Part shown: positions 9,185-20,423 of the stretch, one piece after another
Position numbering within the stretch: position 1 is the stretch's first letter
How the letters are laid out: each line of letters opens with the position of its first letter
Source of the DNA: Megamerina dolium
Lineage: Eukaryota; Arthropoda; Insecta; Diptera; Megamerinidae
Direction of reading: 5' to 3'
DNA length: 64,000 nucleotides
Assembly: GCA_963854835.1 (NCBI GenBank)
Contig: OY978530.1
Location: forward strand, 31,561,195 to 31,625,194
The notes under the pieces: generated by a model
The model's input: only the letters and a program-made list of their open reading frames with translations
The model's database searches: none
What the model was told of the DNA's origin: nothing
Position numbers and translations under genes: made by a program

Positions 9185-9785
9185 TAAAAATTTTGCATTA
9201 AATTGAAGGTTTTATTTAGCATAGGTAGAATGAGCCGATTTAGGTCAAATATGCACCGTATTGTTCGATAACTTCCTGCCATTTTCAATGTAATTTCATA
9301 ATGCCACTCTCATAGAAACTCTCGTCCCTATTGGCAAAAAACTGGGACAATCGATTTTCACAAGCTTCTCTTGAGGCGAATTTTTCAACAGCAAAATCAG
9401 TCGCCATAGACAGGAACAGGTAGTAATCACTTGGTGTCAGCTGGCCACTTCTGGGCGATTGCTTCGTTCATTGTTGACAGTACAGGTCCGAATTAAGAGT
9501 TTGACCGTAGGGGAGCAGCTCATAGTAGATTATCCCCTGCCAATCCCACCAAACACACAAATGGATCGATTTTGTTGCTATTCAGCAGCGATTCACAGAT
9601 GGAAATTCGGTCCATGAAGTTTTTATGCGTTAACTCGTATGGCACCCATACATCGAGCTTCTTTTTGTATTCAGCCTTATTTAAATGTTTCCAAACGGTT
9701 TTTTATGCAATGTTTAGCTCCTGGGCAATAGAAACATTGCTTACATGACGGTCATCCATGACGATGCTCAAACAATACTGAGTAA
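9185..9785 (-). pseudogene. mariner transposase relic
   Basis: Minus-strand translation in pieces gives mariner signatures in order: IVMDDRHVSNVSIAQELN, KKLDVWVPYELTHKN, MDRISICESLL, then CVWWDWQGIIYYELLPYG, then SDYYLFLSM, then the REFYESGIMKLxxKWQ C-terminus. At least two internal deletions remove the first and second catalytic Asp regions, and several frames are broken. Distinct from the mariner at 10566 and 35026. Confidence 0.8.
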
Positions 9786-9889
9786 AGCAATCACAAAACA
9801 ACCTGAAAAGTTTATTTAGTACGAAATGCTATCTTTCTAACGCCATCTAGCATAACCCAATCGCACTTATACAACACGAGATACAGATG

Positions 9890-10060
9890 TGATAGTGATA
9901 GTAATGTAAGTGAGCAGACCTAATAAAACAGCAATCAGCCGTTTAGTTAATCCGCAATACTGCCGTCTGTCAGGTTAATATTTTATTCGGATTAAGTGCA
10001 CCCGTAATCCGGATTAACGTTGCCGTCTGTCTAAGCTATTAGCCTGCCGTCTGTCTAGGC
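9890..10060 (-). mobile_element. Fragment of the TWA-type Harbinger MITE
   Basis: Minus-orientation terminal ~150 bp of the MITE that is complete at 32923-33448. Its terminus (TGCCGTCTGTCTAGGCTA) is present twice in a row at 10022-10067, the first copy with one mismatch. Confidence 0.7.
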
Positions 10061-10270
10061 TATTAGGACTTTGTGAATGGATCATTTTTGAACAATTGTG
10101 ATTAGTAAGGTGCAAGGTATGATTTACGCTCGACAGCTAATTAAAAACAAAATCGATTTCATGAACAATTTTTTATATTTCTAATAATTTCGCAAATTAT
10201 TGAGTTTTTAATATTTTTGGTTATTGGAAGACATTTCAATTAGGTTTTGGTTGCTAGAATATATCCAATC

Positions 10271-10565
10271 ATGGGTAATAGCAAAAGCTGTACTCCAGCC
10301 GTACAAAAGTCTATAATGAAGCTGCGAAAGACCAGTAGGACGTATCAGGCGGTTGCAACTTAATTAAATTGCTCCAAAACAATGGTATTCCATGTAATTG
10401 AACACAGGAACAAAAATAAGACCACAGAAAATGATCCTCGGAGAAAGAGATCGCGGAAAACTAGTAAAATTACTGACCGCCAAAATGTAAGTAAGTCAAA
10501 ATTGGATCCTCGAAAGAGTGCTGCCGACATTCGGCGAGAAAGAATTGATAAATTGCACGTAGATA
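10271..10565 (+). pseudogene. Tc1-like transposase, N-terminal half (split)
   Basis: From the ATG at 10271 the frame reads MGNSKSCTPAVQKSIMKLRK, a Tc1 helix-turn-helix start, with a stop near 10362, then stays open to LHVD at the mariner insertion point. It resumes at 11308 with MSQGTVARRLVEAGL. Removing the mariner and one TA copy would bring the two halves into the same frame. Confidence 0.8.
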
Positions 10566-11307
10566 CGAAGGCGGACTGATAAAGAAGCTACCTAAGTACG
10601 AAAAACGCATCACAAACACAAAAACTTTTTTTTTGAAATTGCGATCGTTTGAAGTAACCAACTTTTGTGTTTCTTGAAAAATGGGAAAAAGCGAATTTCG
10701 TGCAGTGAATAAACACTATTATTTGAAAGGGAAAACGGCGAAAGAGACAAAAGCTCGATAAACATTACGGTGAGTCTGCTCCGTCAGATTACATGGTAAA
10801 ATATTGGATTGCTGAATTTAAACGCGGCCGAACAAGCACTGCAACAGTACCATCAAGGGGAAGGCCAAAAGAGGTGGTTACTGAAGAAAATATCCAGAAA
10901 ATCCTCGATATCGTTATGAATGATCGCCGAGTCAAGTTGCGTGAGATTGTTGAAATGGTAAACATCTCATATGAACGTGTGTTCAACATTTTGCATGAAC
11001 ATTTGCATATGGAAAAGCTCGAACAAAAACGAGTTCGAGAGACCACTTCACAGCGGTGTTTGGACATGATAAAGCGTGTCTAGCAGGAAAAAGATTCAGC
11101 TCAAACGAAGAAGTGATTACCGAAACTAACGCGTATTTTGAGGGATTCCCGAAATCGTATTATTCAGATGGTATAAAAAAGTTTGAATATCGTCTTACTA
11201 AGTGTGTCGAAGTAAAAGGAGACTATGTTGAGAAATAAATTATTTTTGAAAAAAAAAAAACAATGTTTTTTTCCTACTTAGGTAGCTTCATTATCAATCC
11301 GCCCTCG
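10566..11307 (+). mobile_element. mariner deletion derivative (742 bp) inside Tc1 relic
   Basis: Flanked by the TA target duplication (10564-10565, 11308-11309). Inverted ends read CGAAGGCGGACTGATAAAGA and its counterpart. Internally it keeps a transposase N-terminus (start 10684, then a frame break at ~10760), an open segment 10793-11083 with the helix-turn-helix region, then jumps to the C-terminal GKRFSSNEEV segment. About 540 bp carrying the whole DDD core are missing compared with 35026-36310. Non-autonomous. Confidence 0.88.
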
Positions 11308-12012
11308 TATGTCGCAAGGGACCGTTGCTCGTCGATTGGTAGAGGCTGGGCTTCAGGGGTGTGTTTAACGAAAGAAACCATTAGTGACAATCCAACAAAG
11401 TAAACGTCGCGTACAATATGCAGAGAACTATGCTGATTGATCTCTTAATAAATGAAAAAATGTGATTTGGAGTGATGAATATAAGATCAACCGTCTTGGT
11501 CCAAATGGTAGAAAATATGTTAGACGGCCAAAAGCAACAGAATTGAATCCTAAGTATGTTTCAACCATTGTGAAACAGGATGTTTCTCATGGTATGGAGT
11601 TGGTTCTATACACCTTATAGAACGAACACTCACCAAGGAAAAATATATTGACAAATTGCGTAATGTGCTACTACCATGAGCGGATGCAAAAGTACCTGTT
11701 ATTTGGTCATTTCAACAGGATAACGATCCGAAACATACTGCGAAGCTCACAAAAAATTTGTTCAGACAGCACTCTAAGACTGTTCTTGAATGGCCATCGT
11801 CAAGTCCTGACCTAAATCCTATCGAACATGTATGGTGTGATGTTAAGAAAGACGTCGCTGTGCAAAAAATAAATTTCGATATTTTATTTGAAAAAGTCAG
11901 AGGCACGGTATGCTATACCTGCTCAAACGTGTCATCACCTTATCACCTGCAACGTCGTTCCATCGATGTTTTAAAACAAAGAAGTTTTGCCACGAAACTA
12001 GAGAAACTATAG
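11308..12012 (+). pseudogene. Tc1-like transposase, C-terminal half (split)
   Basis: Catalytic blocks are recognisable: [27 protein letters not shown] and [11 protein letters not shown] (DD34E family). Several frame breaks and stops, e.g. near 11370, 11430 and 11680, leave no full ORF; the longest open part is 11758-12012. Confidence 0.8.
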
Positions 12013-12294
12013 CATATAAATGTTTTTTTGAAATATTTTGTTGTTTGTTTTTGGATGTTTTATATTACTCTTTTGTTCTTAATTAGTTGTGTCGAAGAAA
12101 TCTGGGACTAGTATAAAAAAGCCCATTATATACAATATATAAGAGTTCTCATGAAATACAATTATGCCTTATTTTTCTCTAATATGTGCTTTAATTATAC
12201 AATGTTTAAGTTGTCCGGTGCCCATACAAAATAAAAGGTATAAACATACTTGAAGCAAATTAAAACCATTGTTTTTAATTAGATGTCAACGGCT

Positions 12295-12326
12295 GTACAC
12301 ATATTTATATATATGTATATATATAT

Positions 12327-12389
<63 letters not shown>

Positions 12390-12422
12390 CATATATATAT
12401 ATACGTATATGTATATATATAC

Positions 12423-12464
<42 letters not shown>

Positions 12465-12490
12465 GTATATATATACGTATATATATATCC

Positions 12491-12540
<50 letters not shown>

Positions 12541-12573
12541 GTATATATATACATATTTATATAAATATATATA
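12295..12573. repeat. TA-rich microsatellite (ACGTATATATAT-type)
   Basis: (TA)n with regularly placed ACG, CCG and TTT interruptions. Its right ~110 bp closely match the left flank of the next element copy (13350-13468). Confidence 0.85.
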
Positions 12574-13272
12574 CAGTATGTCAAGAATGAGTTTACACAT
12601 TGAAAAAAAATCAAATATTCAACTTTTCAATTTGTTTCTCAGTATCGCCTGTCGTACAGTTTCATGGGAAAGCACTATACCACACTCTTCCTTGAGTTTC
12701 TCCGCAAGCGTTCTGGTCGAAATTTGTGGATTTTTGTGCAGTTCCCTCATCATTAAGCGCTTTGCCCGATCAGTAATTTGAAGCTTAGGGCCACCACCAC
12801 ACTTTGACTCCAATCTACCCTCATTTTCAGCTCGATTTTAAACATTATAAATTGTTTTACGTGTTACAGAGAACATTTCTGATAACTTCTCCACATTTTC
12901 TCCCAATTGGCGATTGTAGTATATAAGCTGAACGACTTCAGCCGATAACCTTTTGCCTGGCATTTTAAAAACACAATATTTAAACAGATGATGTGGAAAT
13001 GTGGAAAATTTGGAAAAATTAATCACAAACTAACAAACAAAATCAATGGAACGGGTCACTGCAACGCGTTTACGCAAATAGATAACTGTGAAAAGATAGT
13101 TGTGAAAAGAGTTTCTTGACACTTGTAAAATTGAGTAAAATTTCTTTTTGTTGTATTTTTCTTTTCTTTTGCGTAGAAAATGTGTATATGGAAATAAAAG
13201 TTCATGTTTTTGGCTAAGGAAGTTGAAAATTTGAATTTTGTTTCAATGTGTAAACTCATTCTTGACATACTG
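12574..13272 (-). mobile_element. Tc1-like element copy I, internally deleted
   Basis: 699 bp. Ends are CAGTATGTCAAGAATGAG inverted repeats flanked by TA. It keeps only the N-terminal coding part on the minus strand (helix-turn-helix 12838-13003; linker 12619-12813) with the in-frame TAA between them that is shared by all three copies. The catalytic region is gone. Confidence 0.85.
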
Positions 13273-13284
13273 TATATATACGTA

Positions 13285-13355
<71 letters not shown>

Positions 13356-13395
13356 GTATATATATACGTATATATATATCCGTATATATATATCC

Positions 13396-13435
<40 letters not shown>

Positions 13436-13468
13436 GTATATATATACATATTTATATAAATATATATA
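13273..13468. repeat. TA-rich microsatellite
   Basis: Same interrupted TA pattern as 12460-12573, supporting local duplication of repeat plus element end. Confidence 0.85.
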
Positions 13469-15167
13469 CAGTATGTCAAGAATAAGTTTACACATTGAAA
13501 AAAAATTCAAATTCTCAATTTTCTTAGCCAAAAATATTAACTTTTATTTCCATATACAAATTTTTTTTTATTAGTTACAGATATTTACAGTATTTATAAA
13601 AGATTCATGAAAAAAAAATTGCAAGTTCTACGCAAACAAAAGAAAAATACAACAAAAAGAAATTTTACTCAATTTTATGTGTCAAGAAACTCTTTTCACA
13701 AATGATACATAATCTTTTTTTATAACATTTATTAGTTAAAATTTGATCAAGTAAAATATTTAGTATTTAGTATCGCCACCTTTATCATCTATCACGGATT
13801 GTAGCCGTTTATTCATAAAATAAACCAACTTTTTTAGGCCATAATTGCTCGGTTTATTTTGCCACTCTTCCAATATAGCAGTTTTAAGTGCTGTACGGTT
13901 TTTGGGTTGCCTTTTAGCCACTTTTTTCTTTAAGTAGACCAACAGATTTTCAATAGGGCTAAGGTCTGGACTTTGGGCTGGTGTATCCATAACTTTATCG
14001 CAGTTATAAAGAAGCCACAGTCGCACCCTACTCGCCTTATGCTTTGTGTCATTATCTTGATAAAATTTGAAATGCGGTTTGCCCTCTCTGATGAACCCAC
14101 ATTTTTTCGCACTACTGATTAAATGACTTCAAAATGCCTAAATAATGCTGTGCGTCCATGGTTGACTCTATAAAAGCCAATTCTCCTACTCCTCTGCTTG
14201 AGATACATCCCCAAATCATAATGAACATTTTTCCAAATTTAACAGTAGGAATTATGTGTCGATTTTCTAAAGCTGTTAAAGCCTTGCGCCACACTCTGGT
14301 CGGTCCATCGTTGTTATACAACATCATTTTTGTCTCGTCACAGAATATTACGTCGTCCCAATATTCATCAGGTTGAGAAATGAGCCTTGAGAAAAAGGAG
14401 AAACGTATTTCAATATTTTGTGCTGATAGCAGCGGCTTCTTACGAGCAACTCTTGATGAGTATTTGTTTCTTAGTATCGCCTGTCGTACAGTTTCATGGG
14501 AAAGCACCATACCACACTCTTCCTTGAGTTTCTCCGCAAGCGTTCTGGTCGAAATTTGTGGATTTTTGTGCAGTTCCCTCATCATTAAGCGCTTTGCCCG
14601 ATCAGTAATTTGAAGCTTAGGCCCACCTCCACACTTTGACTCCAATCTACCCTCATTTTCAGCTCGATTTTAAACATTATAAATTGTTTTACGTGTTACA
14701 GAGAACATTTCTGATAACTTCTCCACAATTTCTCCCAAATGGCGATTGTAGTATATAAGCTGAACCACTTCAGCCGATAACCTTTTGCCTGGCATTTTAA
14801 AAACACAATATTTAAACAGATGATGTGGAAATGTGGAAAATTTAGAAAAATTAATCACAAACTAACAAACAAAATCAATGGAACGGGTCACTGCAACACG
14901 TTTACGCAAATAGATAACTGTGAAAAGATAGTTGTGAAAAGAGTTTCTTGACACTTGTAAAATTGGGTAAAATTTCTTTTTGTTGTATTTTTCTTTTCTT
15001 TTGCGGTGAACTTGCAATTTTTTTACATGAATCTTTTATAAATACTGTAAATATCTGTAACTAATAAAAAAAAAATGTGTATATGGAAATAAAAGTTTAT
15101 GTTTTTGGCTAAGAAAGTTGAAAATTTGAATTTTGTTTCAATGAGTAAACTCATTCTTGACATACTG
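13469..15167 (-). mobile_element. Tc1-like element copy II, full length
   Basis: 1699 bp between CAGTATGTCAAGAA inverted ends with TA on both sides. Carries the complete but broken transposase gene described for 13760-14804. Confidence 0.88.
13760..14804 (-). pseudogene. Tc1-like (DD34E) transposase, broken
   Basis: Start MPGKRLSAEVVQLIYY with a paired-type helix-turn-helix, an in-frame TAA after TIYNV, then an open 177-codon block (14645-14112) with the first catalytic Asp (FCDETKMM). A frameshift after KSFNQ is followed by the YQDNDTKHK block and SPDLSPIENLLVY with the catalytic Glu. The stop and the frameshift are at the same places in copy III, so this copy is not a source of active enzyme. 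Confidence 0.85.
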
Positions 15168-15203
15168 TATATATTAATACGAATATTTATATATATATAT
15201 ATA

Positions 15204-16706
15204 CTCTTTTCACAACTATTTTTTTAATTCCTTTATGCAACACTTCAACGAATAACGGTACATTTACAGTTATCTATTTGCGTAAACGCGTTGCAGTGAT
15301 CCGTTCCTATGATTTTGTTTGTTATTTTGTGATTAATTTTTGCTTTGTCCACATCATCTGTTTAAATATTGTGTTTTTAAAATGCCAGGTAAAAGGTTAT
15401 CGGCTGAAGTGGTTCAGCTTATATACTACAATCTCCAATTGGGAGAAAATGTGGAGAAGTTATCAGAAATGTTCTCTGTAACACGTAAAACAATTTATAA
15501 TGTTTAAAATCGAGCTGAAAATGAGGGTAGATTGGAGTCAAAGTGTGGAGGTGGCCCTAAGCTTAAAATTACTGATCGGGCAGAGCGCTTAATGATGAGG
15601 GAACTGCACAAAAATCCACAAATTTCGACCAGAGCGCTTGCGGAGAAACTCAAGGAAGAGTGTGGTATAGTGCTTTCCCATGAAACTGTACGACAGGCTA
15701 TACTGAGAAACAAATACTTACCAAGAGTTGCTCGTATGAAGCCGCTGCTATCAGCACAAAATATTGAAAGACGTTTCTCCTTCGTCTCAAGGCTCATTTC
15801 TCAACCTGATGAATATTGGGACGACGTAATATTCTGTGACGAAACAAAAATGATGTTGTATTACAACGATGGACCGACCAGAGTGTGGCGCAAGGCATTA
15901 ACAGCTTTAGAAAATCGACGCATAATTCCTACTGTTAAATTTGAAAAAATGTTCATTATGATTTGGGGATGTATCTCAAGCAGAGGAGTAGGAGAATTGG
16001 CTTTTATAGAGTCAACCATGGACGCACAGCATTATTTAGGCATTTTGAAGTCATTTAATCAGTAGTGCGAAAAAATGTGGGTTCATCAGAGAGGGCAAAC
16101 CGCATTTCAAAATTTATCAAGATAATGACACAAAGCATAAGGCGAGTAGGGTGCGAATGTGGCTTCTTTATAACTGCGGTAAAGTTATGGATACACCAGC
16201 CCAAAGTCCAGACCTGAACCCTATTGAAAATCTGTGGGTCTACTTAAAGAAAAAAGCGGCTAAAAGGCAACCTAAAAACCGTACAGCACTTAAAAATGCT
16301 ATATTGGAAGAGTGGCAAAATATACCGAGCAATTATGGCCTAAAAAAGTTGGTTTATTTTATGAATAAACGGCTACAATCCGTGATAGATGATAAAGGTG
16401 GCCATACTAAATACTAAATATTTTACTTGATCAAATTTTAACTAATAAATATTATAAAAAAAAAACTTTGTATCGTTTGTGAAGAGTTTCTTGACACTTA
16501 TAAAACTAAGTAAAATTTCTTTTTGTTGTATTTTTCTTTTCTTTTGCGTAGAACTTGCAATTTTTTTTTATGAATCTTTTATAAATGCTGTAAATATCTG
16601 TAAATAATAAAAAAAAATGTGTATACGGAAATAAAAGTTAATGTTTTTGGCTAAGAAAGTTGAAAATTTGAATTTTTTTTCAATGTGTAAACTCATTCTT
16701 GACATA

Positions 16707-16709
<3 letters not shown>
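15204..16709 (+). mobile_element. Tc1-like element copy III, 5' truncated
   Basis: Plus orientation. The right inverted end (16692-16709) is intact; the left ~250 bp are missing, the element starting abruptly in TA repeat at CTCTTTTCACAACTA. An insertion of ~45 bp of unrelated sequence lies at 15220-15268. Confidence 0.82.
15382..16417 (+). pseudogene. Tc1-like (DD34E) transposase, broken
   Basis: Same organisation as copy II: ATG at 15382, TAA at 15505 after TIYNV, open 15532-16065 with FCDETKMMLYYNDG, a frameshift after KSFNQ, then 16151-16417 with [14 protein letters not shown]. The distance from the QDND Asp to the Glu is 34 residues once the frameshift is ignored. Confidence 0.85.
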
Positions 16710-16936
<227 letters not shown>

Positions 16937-18221
16937 AGAAAAGAAAAGGAAGTGTAAGAGAATTAAGCTGTCTATGGTTTCTGTTGGAATTTCAATACCA
17001 TTTATAACAAGTTATTTTAACAAAAATATGAGTACTAGAACTATTTATATGACCGTCATGAGCATAAAGGTCGCGTTTGCAGTAATTTTAGTTTAGATTC
17101 ATTTAAGAGCACTCGTTTGGTTTAAACATGCAGCCTGACATTTTGGTAATAATAATAATATAAAATTTTGTATGTTTTTGTTAATATATACACATTATGG
17201 TTGTTGATGTTATTAAAAATGCATTTGTTAATAATTCTATTTTTATAGTATTTCCAAATGTATCACTTGTATTTATTTTGTTCGTGCACTCCTACTTTAT
17301 ATTTTTTAGGTTTCGACATATTATTGGGAGCAATTAATCGCACGCAAAACTATTAAACGAATTGTTATTCTCCGAGAAAAACTGCGGCTAGCAACGGAAA
17401 TAATGCAATAACAACAAATAGCAATCGCTATATACTTATTTTATAGATATCCTCTTAAATTTTTTTAAGCGAGAACCAAATTAGCTGATACTAGGTGAAG
17501 CAAATGCAAAATTAATGCTAGTTCGTCAAAATCGTGTGGTTGTTGTGTTGTTCTTCTCCTAATGCTTTATGTATGTTTACTTCTTCTCAAGGAACTCATT
17601 TAAGGAGGTAACGCAACTCGAGAGAACAAGTACGTATATTCTCACGAATGAAGGCTAAGCAGTTAACAAACAACAAAAAGGGAAACGTAGTAAAAAATAA
17701 AACATCATATACTTAATTTGGATAGTATCCGAAAACATTCTGACATTATAGGCATAAGTAAAGAAAGCATTTTCCTGTTACTGTACCTGATGTCGAAATT
17801 TTTACATCCGAATGCAGTGGTTATATTAGCCGCATTCTTTTGTAGCCGAGTTGCAAAAGAACACTGACTTATTTGCCGAACTGCATGCAAAACAACAACA
17901 AAAATAACGACATCGTCTATTTTAACCGAGTTCAATTGAAGTAGCTTATATTTTAATCGACCTGAGTTATAGTGTTGGAAAGTAAAAAACAGCACTATTG
18001 TGAATAGACTACTGGAATGTACTTGGGAAATTTCAACAACACGTCAAATTATTGTAAATATAAACAAAAATAAAGCAAGTGCAAATAAAAATTTATTTTA
18101 AATAAACGAATATATTTACCACAGATTCCGCAGAATTGTTTCTTTTTTGTTTTTATTTCGTTTATAAATTTCACGAACAACCATATATACCACCAGCGTT
18201 GCTAAGTAACTAAAGGGAAAT
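16937..18221. other. No identifiable feature
   Basis: AT-rich sequence with no recognised coding or transposon signature. A 96-codon minus ORF at 17705-17995 has no family features that I recognise. Confidence 0.5.
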
Positions 18222-18223
18222 TA

Positions 18224-19470
18224 AAGGGTTATCCATTTTGCGGTTTCATAAGTAAATGTAAATAAAACACATATAAAATATTTTTTATCATGGTATTTCT
18301 TTTTTATTATAAAGTTTGAACGTTGACATTATGTGTGAAATACTACATCATTTAAATGACCACCACGCGAATTGTTGCAAGCATCGATTCTTTTGAGGTA
18401 ATTTTCGACCATTTTTTGACACATATTTTGCGGTGTCTCAGCCATAACGTGACGAATGTTGGTTTTTAGGTGGTCAAGAGTTAAAGGTTTATCTGCATAA
18501 ACACGGTCTTTCGCGTAGCCCCACAAAAAAAAGTCAAGCGGTGTCAAATCGCATGAAATTCCGCGGCCAGAAAATTTCTCTTGCAATAACGCCATATTGG
18601 CTCGAGTTGTGTGGCATGTGGCACCGTCTTGTTGAAACCACATATTCTCTAAGTCGTATTCTTCAATAGCAGGCAAAAAAAAGTCGGTTATCATATGACC
18701 ATAACGCTCTGAATTGACGGTGACAGTCGTTCCATCGTCGTTTTCGAAGAAGTAAGGTCCAATCACACCTCCGGACCAAAGAGCGCTCCAAGCAGTGACT
18801 TTTTGTGGATGTAGTGGCCTCTCTTCAATTACTTGAGGATTCTCAGAACCCCAAATACGACAATTTTGTTTGTTAACATACCCACCGAGTGAGAAATGTG
18901 CTTCGTCGCTGAAGAAAATTTTGTTCGAAAAATCGCCGTCCACCGCCTGTTGTTCAAGCACCCATTCGACGTATCTACGACGTTGTGAATGGTCAGCTGG
19001 CTTCAGTTGTTGTATGAGCTGGATTTTATATGGATGTAGGTGTAGATCCAAATGCAAAATACGCCATAATGTGCCGTAAGACAGTCCTAATTCCTGAGAA
19101 CGACGAGGAATCGACACATTCGGGTCTTCGGCAACACTTTCACTTACAGCAGCGACATTTTCGGTGGTACGAGCGAAACGATGATGCACAGGCCTTACAA
19201 TATCTGTAACCGATCCAGTCTCTTCATATTTCTTCACAATTTTGCCAATTGCTTGCGTAGTTGGACGATTATGTAAACCATAATCTCCTCTTAAAGCACG
19301 ATATGTGGCTGTGGCAGAATCACCATTTTTGTAGTAGGTTTTTACAATTTTAATGCGTTGTGCGATAGTTAAGCGATCCATTTTCGCAAATGTCAGACTT
19401 TGAACTGAAAAAGAAAGAAATTGTTTTAACAACTCAGTTTGACAGATGTCGAATTCTAGCCCTATACTAG
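18224..19470 (-). mobile_element. rosa-like (DD41D group) mariner, copy 1
   Basis: The left terminus AAGGGTTATCCATTTTGCGG is intact with TA before it. The right inverted terminus is missing: homology stops after AGCCCTATACT. So the element has a near-complete body but only one end. Confidence 0.85.
18329..19381 (-). CDS. rosa-like mariner transposase with in-frame core deletion
   Basis: An open 350-codon frame starting at MDRLTIAQRIKIVKTYY (the longer frame begins at 19432). N-terminal helix-turn-helix domain ~1-110, then the catalytic domain with FSDEAHFSLGGYVN, MWFQQDGATCH and SCDLTPLDFFLWGY. In copy 2 the second and third catalytic Asp are 41 residues apart, diagnostic of the rosa/DD41D group. 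Here 33 bp are deleted in frame between them, giving a spacing of 30. The ORF is therefore intact but probably inactive. No introns. Confidence 0.85.
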   Translation of the reverse strand: MDRLTIAQRIKIVKTYYKNGDSATATYRALRGDYGLHNRPTTQAIGKIVKKYEETGSVTDIVRPVHHRFARTTENVAAVSESVAEDPNVSIPRRSQELGLSYGTLWRILHLDLHLHPYKIQLIQQLKPADHSQRRRYVEWVLEQQAVDGDFSNKIFFSDEAHFSLGGYVNKQNCRIWGSENPQVIEERPLHPQKVTAWSALWSGGVIGPYFFENDDGTTVTVNSERYGHMITDFFLPAIEEYDLENMWFQQDGATCHTTRANMALLQEKFSGRGISCDLTPLDFFLWGYAKDRVYADKPLTLDHLKTNIRHVMAETPQNMCQKMVENYLKRIDACNNSRGGHLNDVVFHT

Positions 19471-19479
19471 AATCTATAC

Positions 19480-19575
19480 TAACGCTAATAAAAAAAATTG
19501 TTGTTGGTTTTATTATGCTGTGGTTATATTACCAATTAATTGAACGCTAATAAAAAAAATTGTTGTTGGTTTCAA
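19480..19575. repeat. Short direct duplication
   Basis: AACGCTAATAAAAAAAATTG followed by TTGTTGGTTT occurs at ~19481 and ~19544, 63 bp apart, at the eroded end of rosa copy 1. The remaining sequence to 19918 shows nothing recognisable. Confidence 0.6.
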
Positions 19576-19918
19576 TACAAATTGAAAAATGAACTCCAAA
19601 AATGAAGATGTGCATGTCAATCAGTTCTGATTGCTGTACTCGACATCAATCAGACCAATTTCACCAGTGTTGCCATATGCAATTTTATATAAAAAAAAGA
19701 ACATGTGAGAAAAAATATTTCTAAATAATGCAACATTTCTTTACGGGTACTGCGTACGTACATGTTTATTATGTTGACAACTGCGAATGATTATTAAATT
19801 TTATATATTAATGATATAAATTCCCTTTGTTTTATATTCTGAGTATGTACTAATTGAGAGAATTTTTCCTTTAAGCAAAGAAATTCTATAACTTTAAATT
19901 TATTAATTTATTTAGAAA

Positions 19919-20143
19919 TGGTGTTTTCGTGGAGCAAACCTGAAGAACTGAAGAACTTATTACTCTACTCCAAATTAATGAACGCTTGTGGGATACAAGA
20001 AATCCAAGTTATTCTTATCGGGAAAACGGGTACAGGCCCTAGATGCTATGCAACAACAATTGTCTAAAATATCTAGCGATATAGCAAAACATGATATCCG
20101 GTCAAAATTTCAGTCCTTTGAAGCCAATATAGGAAAGAGTTGA
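19919..20143 (+). pseudogene. MADF/Myb-SANT-like protein of a Harbinger element
   Basis: Starts MVFSWSKPEELKNLLLYSK, then after a one-base frameshift near 19976 reads ERLWDTRNPSYSYREKRVQA and on to KHDIRSKFQSFEANIGKS before a stop. The spacing of Trp/Leu and Tyr residues fits a MADF DNA-binding domain, which Harbinger elements often encode as their second protein. Its C-terminal end recurs at 31117-31170. Confidence 0.6.
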
Positions 20144-20423
20144 CAACTATTGAGGCCAGCAGCGAATTCCAGCATTCGCTATCGCTAAAATACTAAAATC
20201 TGCTAAAATGCTAAAGCTACAATATTATCCGTATTTTTAGCGATTTCTCTAAAATGCGGTTCTGACTTCCACGTCGCCAAAAATATCTTAGCTAAATTTC
20301 GTTCTCTTAATCCGCCGCTATGAGCGCTAGTTTATTTATAAGAAACTTCAAAAAGTGTAAACATTTGTCCAATAAATTCAGTAATTTTTGATGAAAGTGA
20401 ATAAAATTTAACATTTTGCGAAT

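Noticed and set aside
17705..17995. 96-codon minus-strand ORF as a host gene
   Set aside because: No family signature, no splice context, composition like the AT-rich surroundings.
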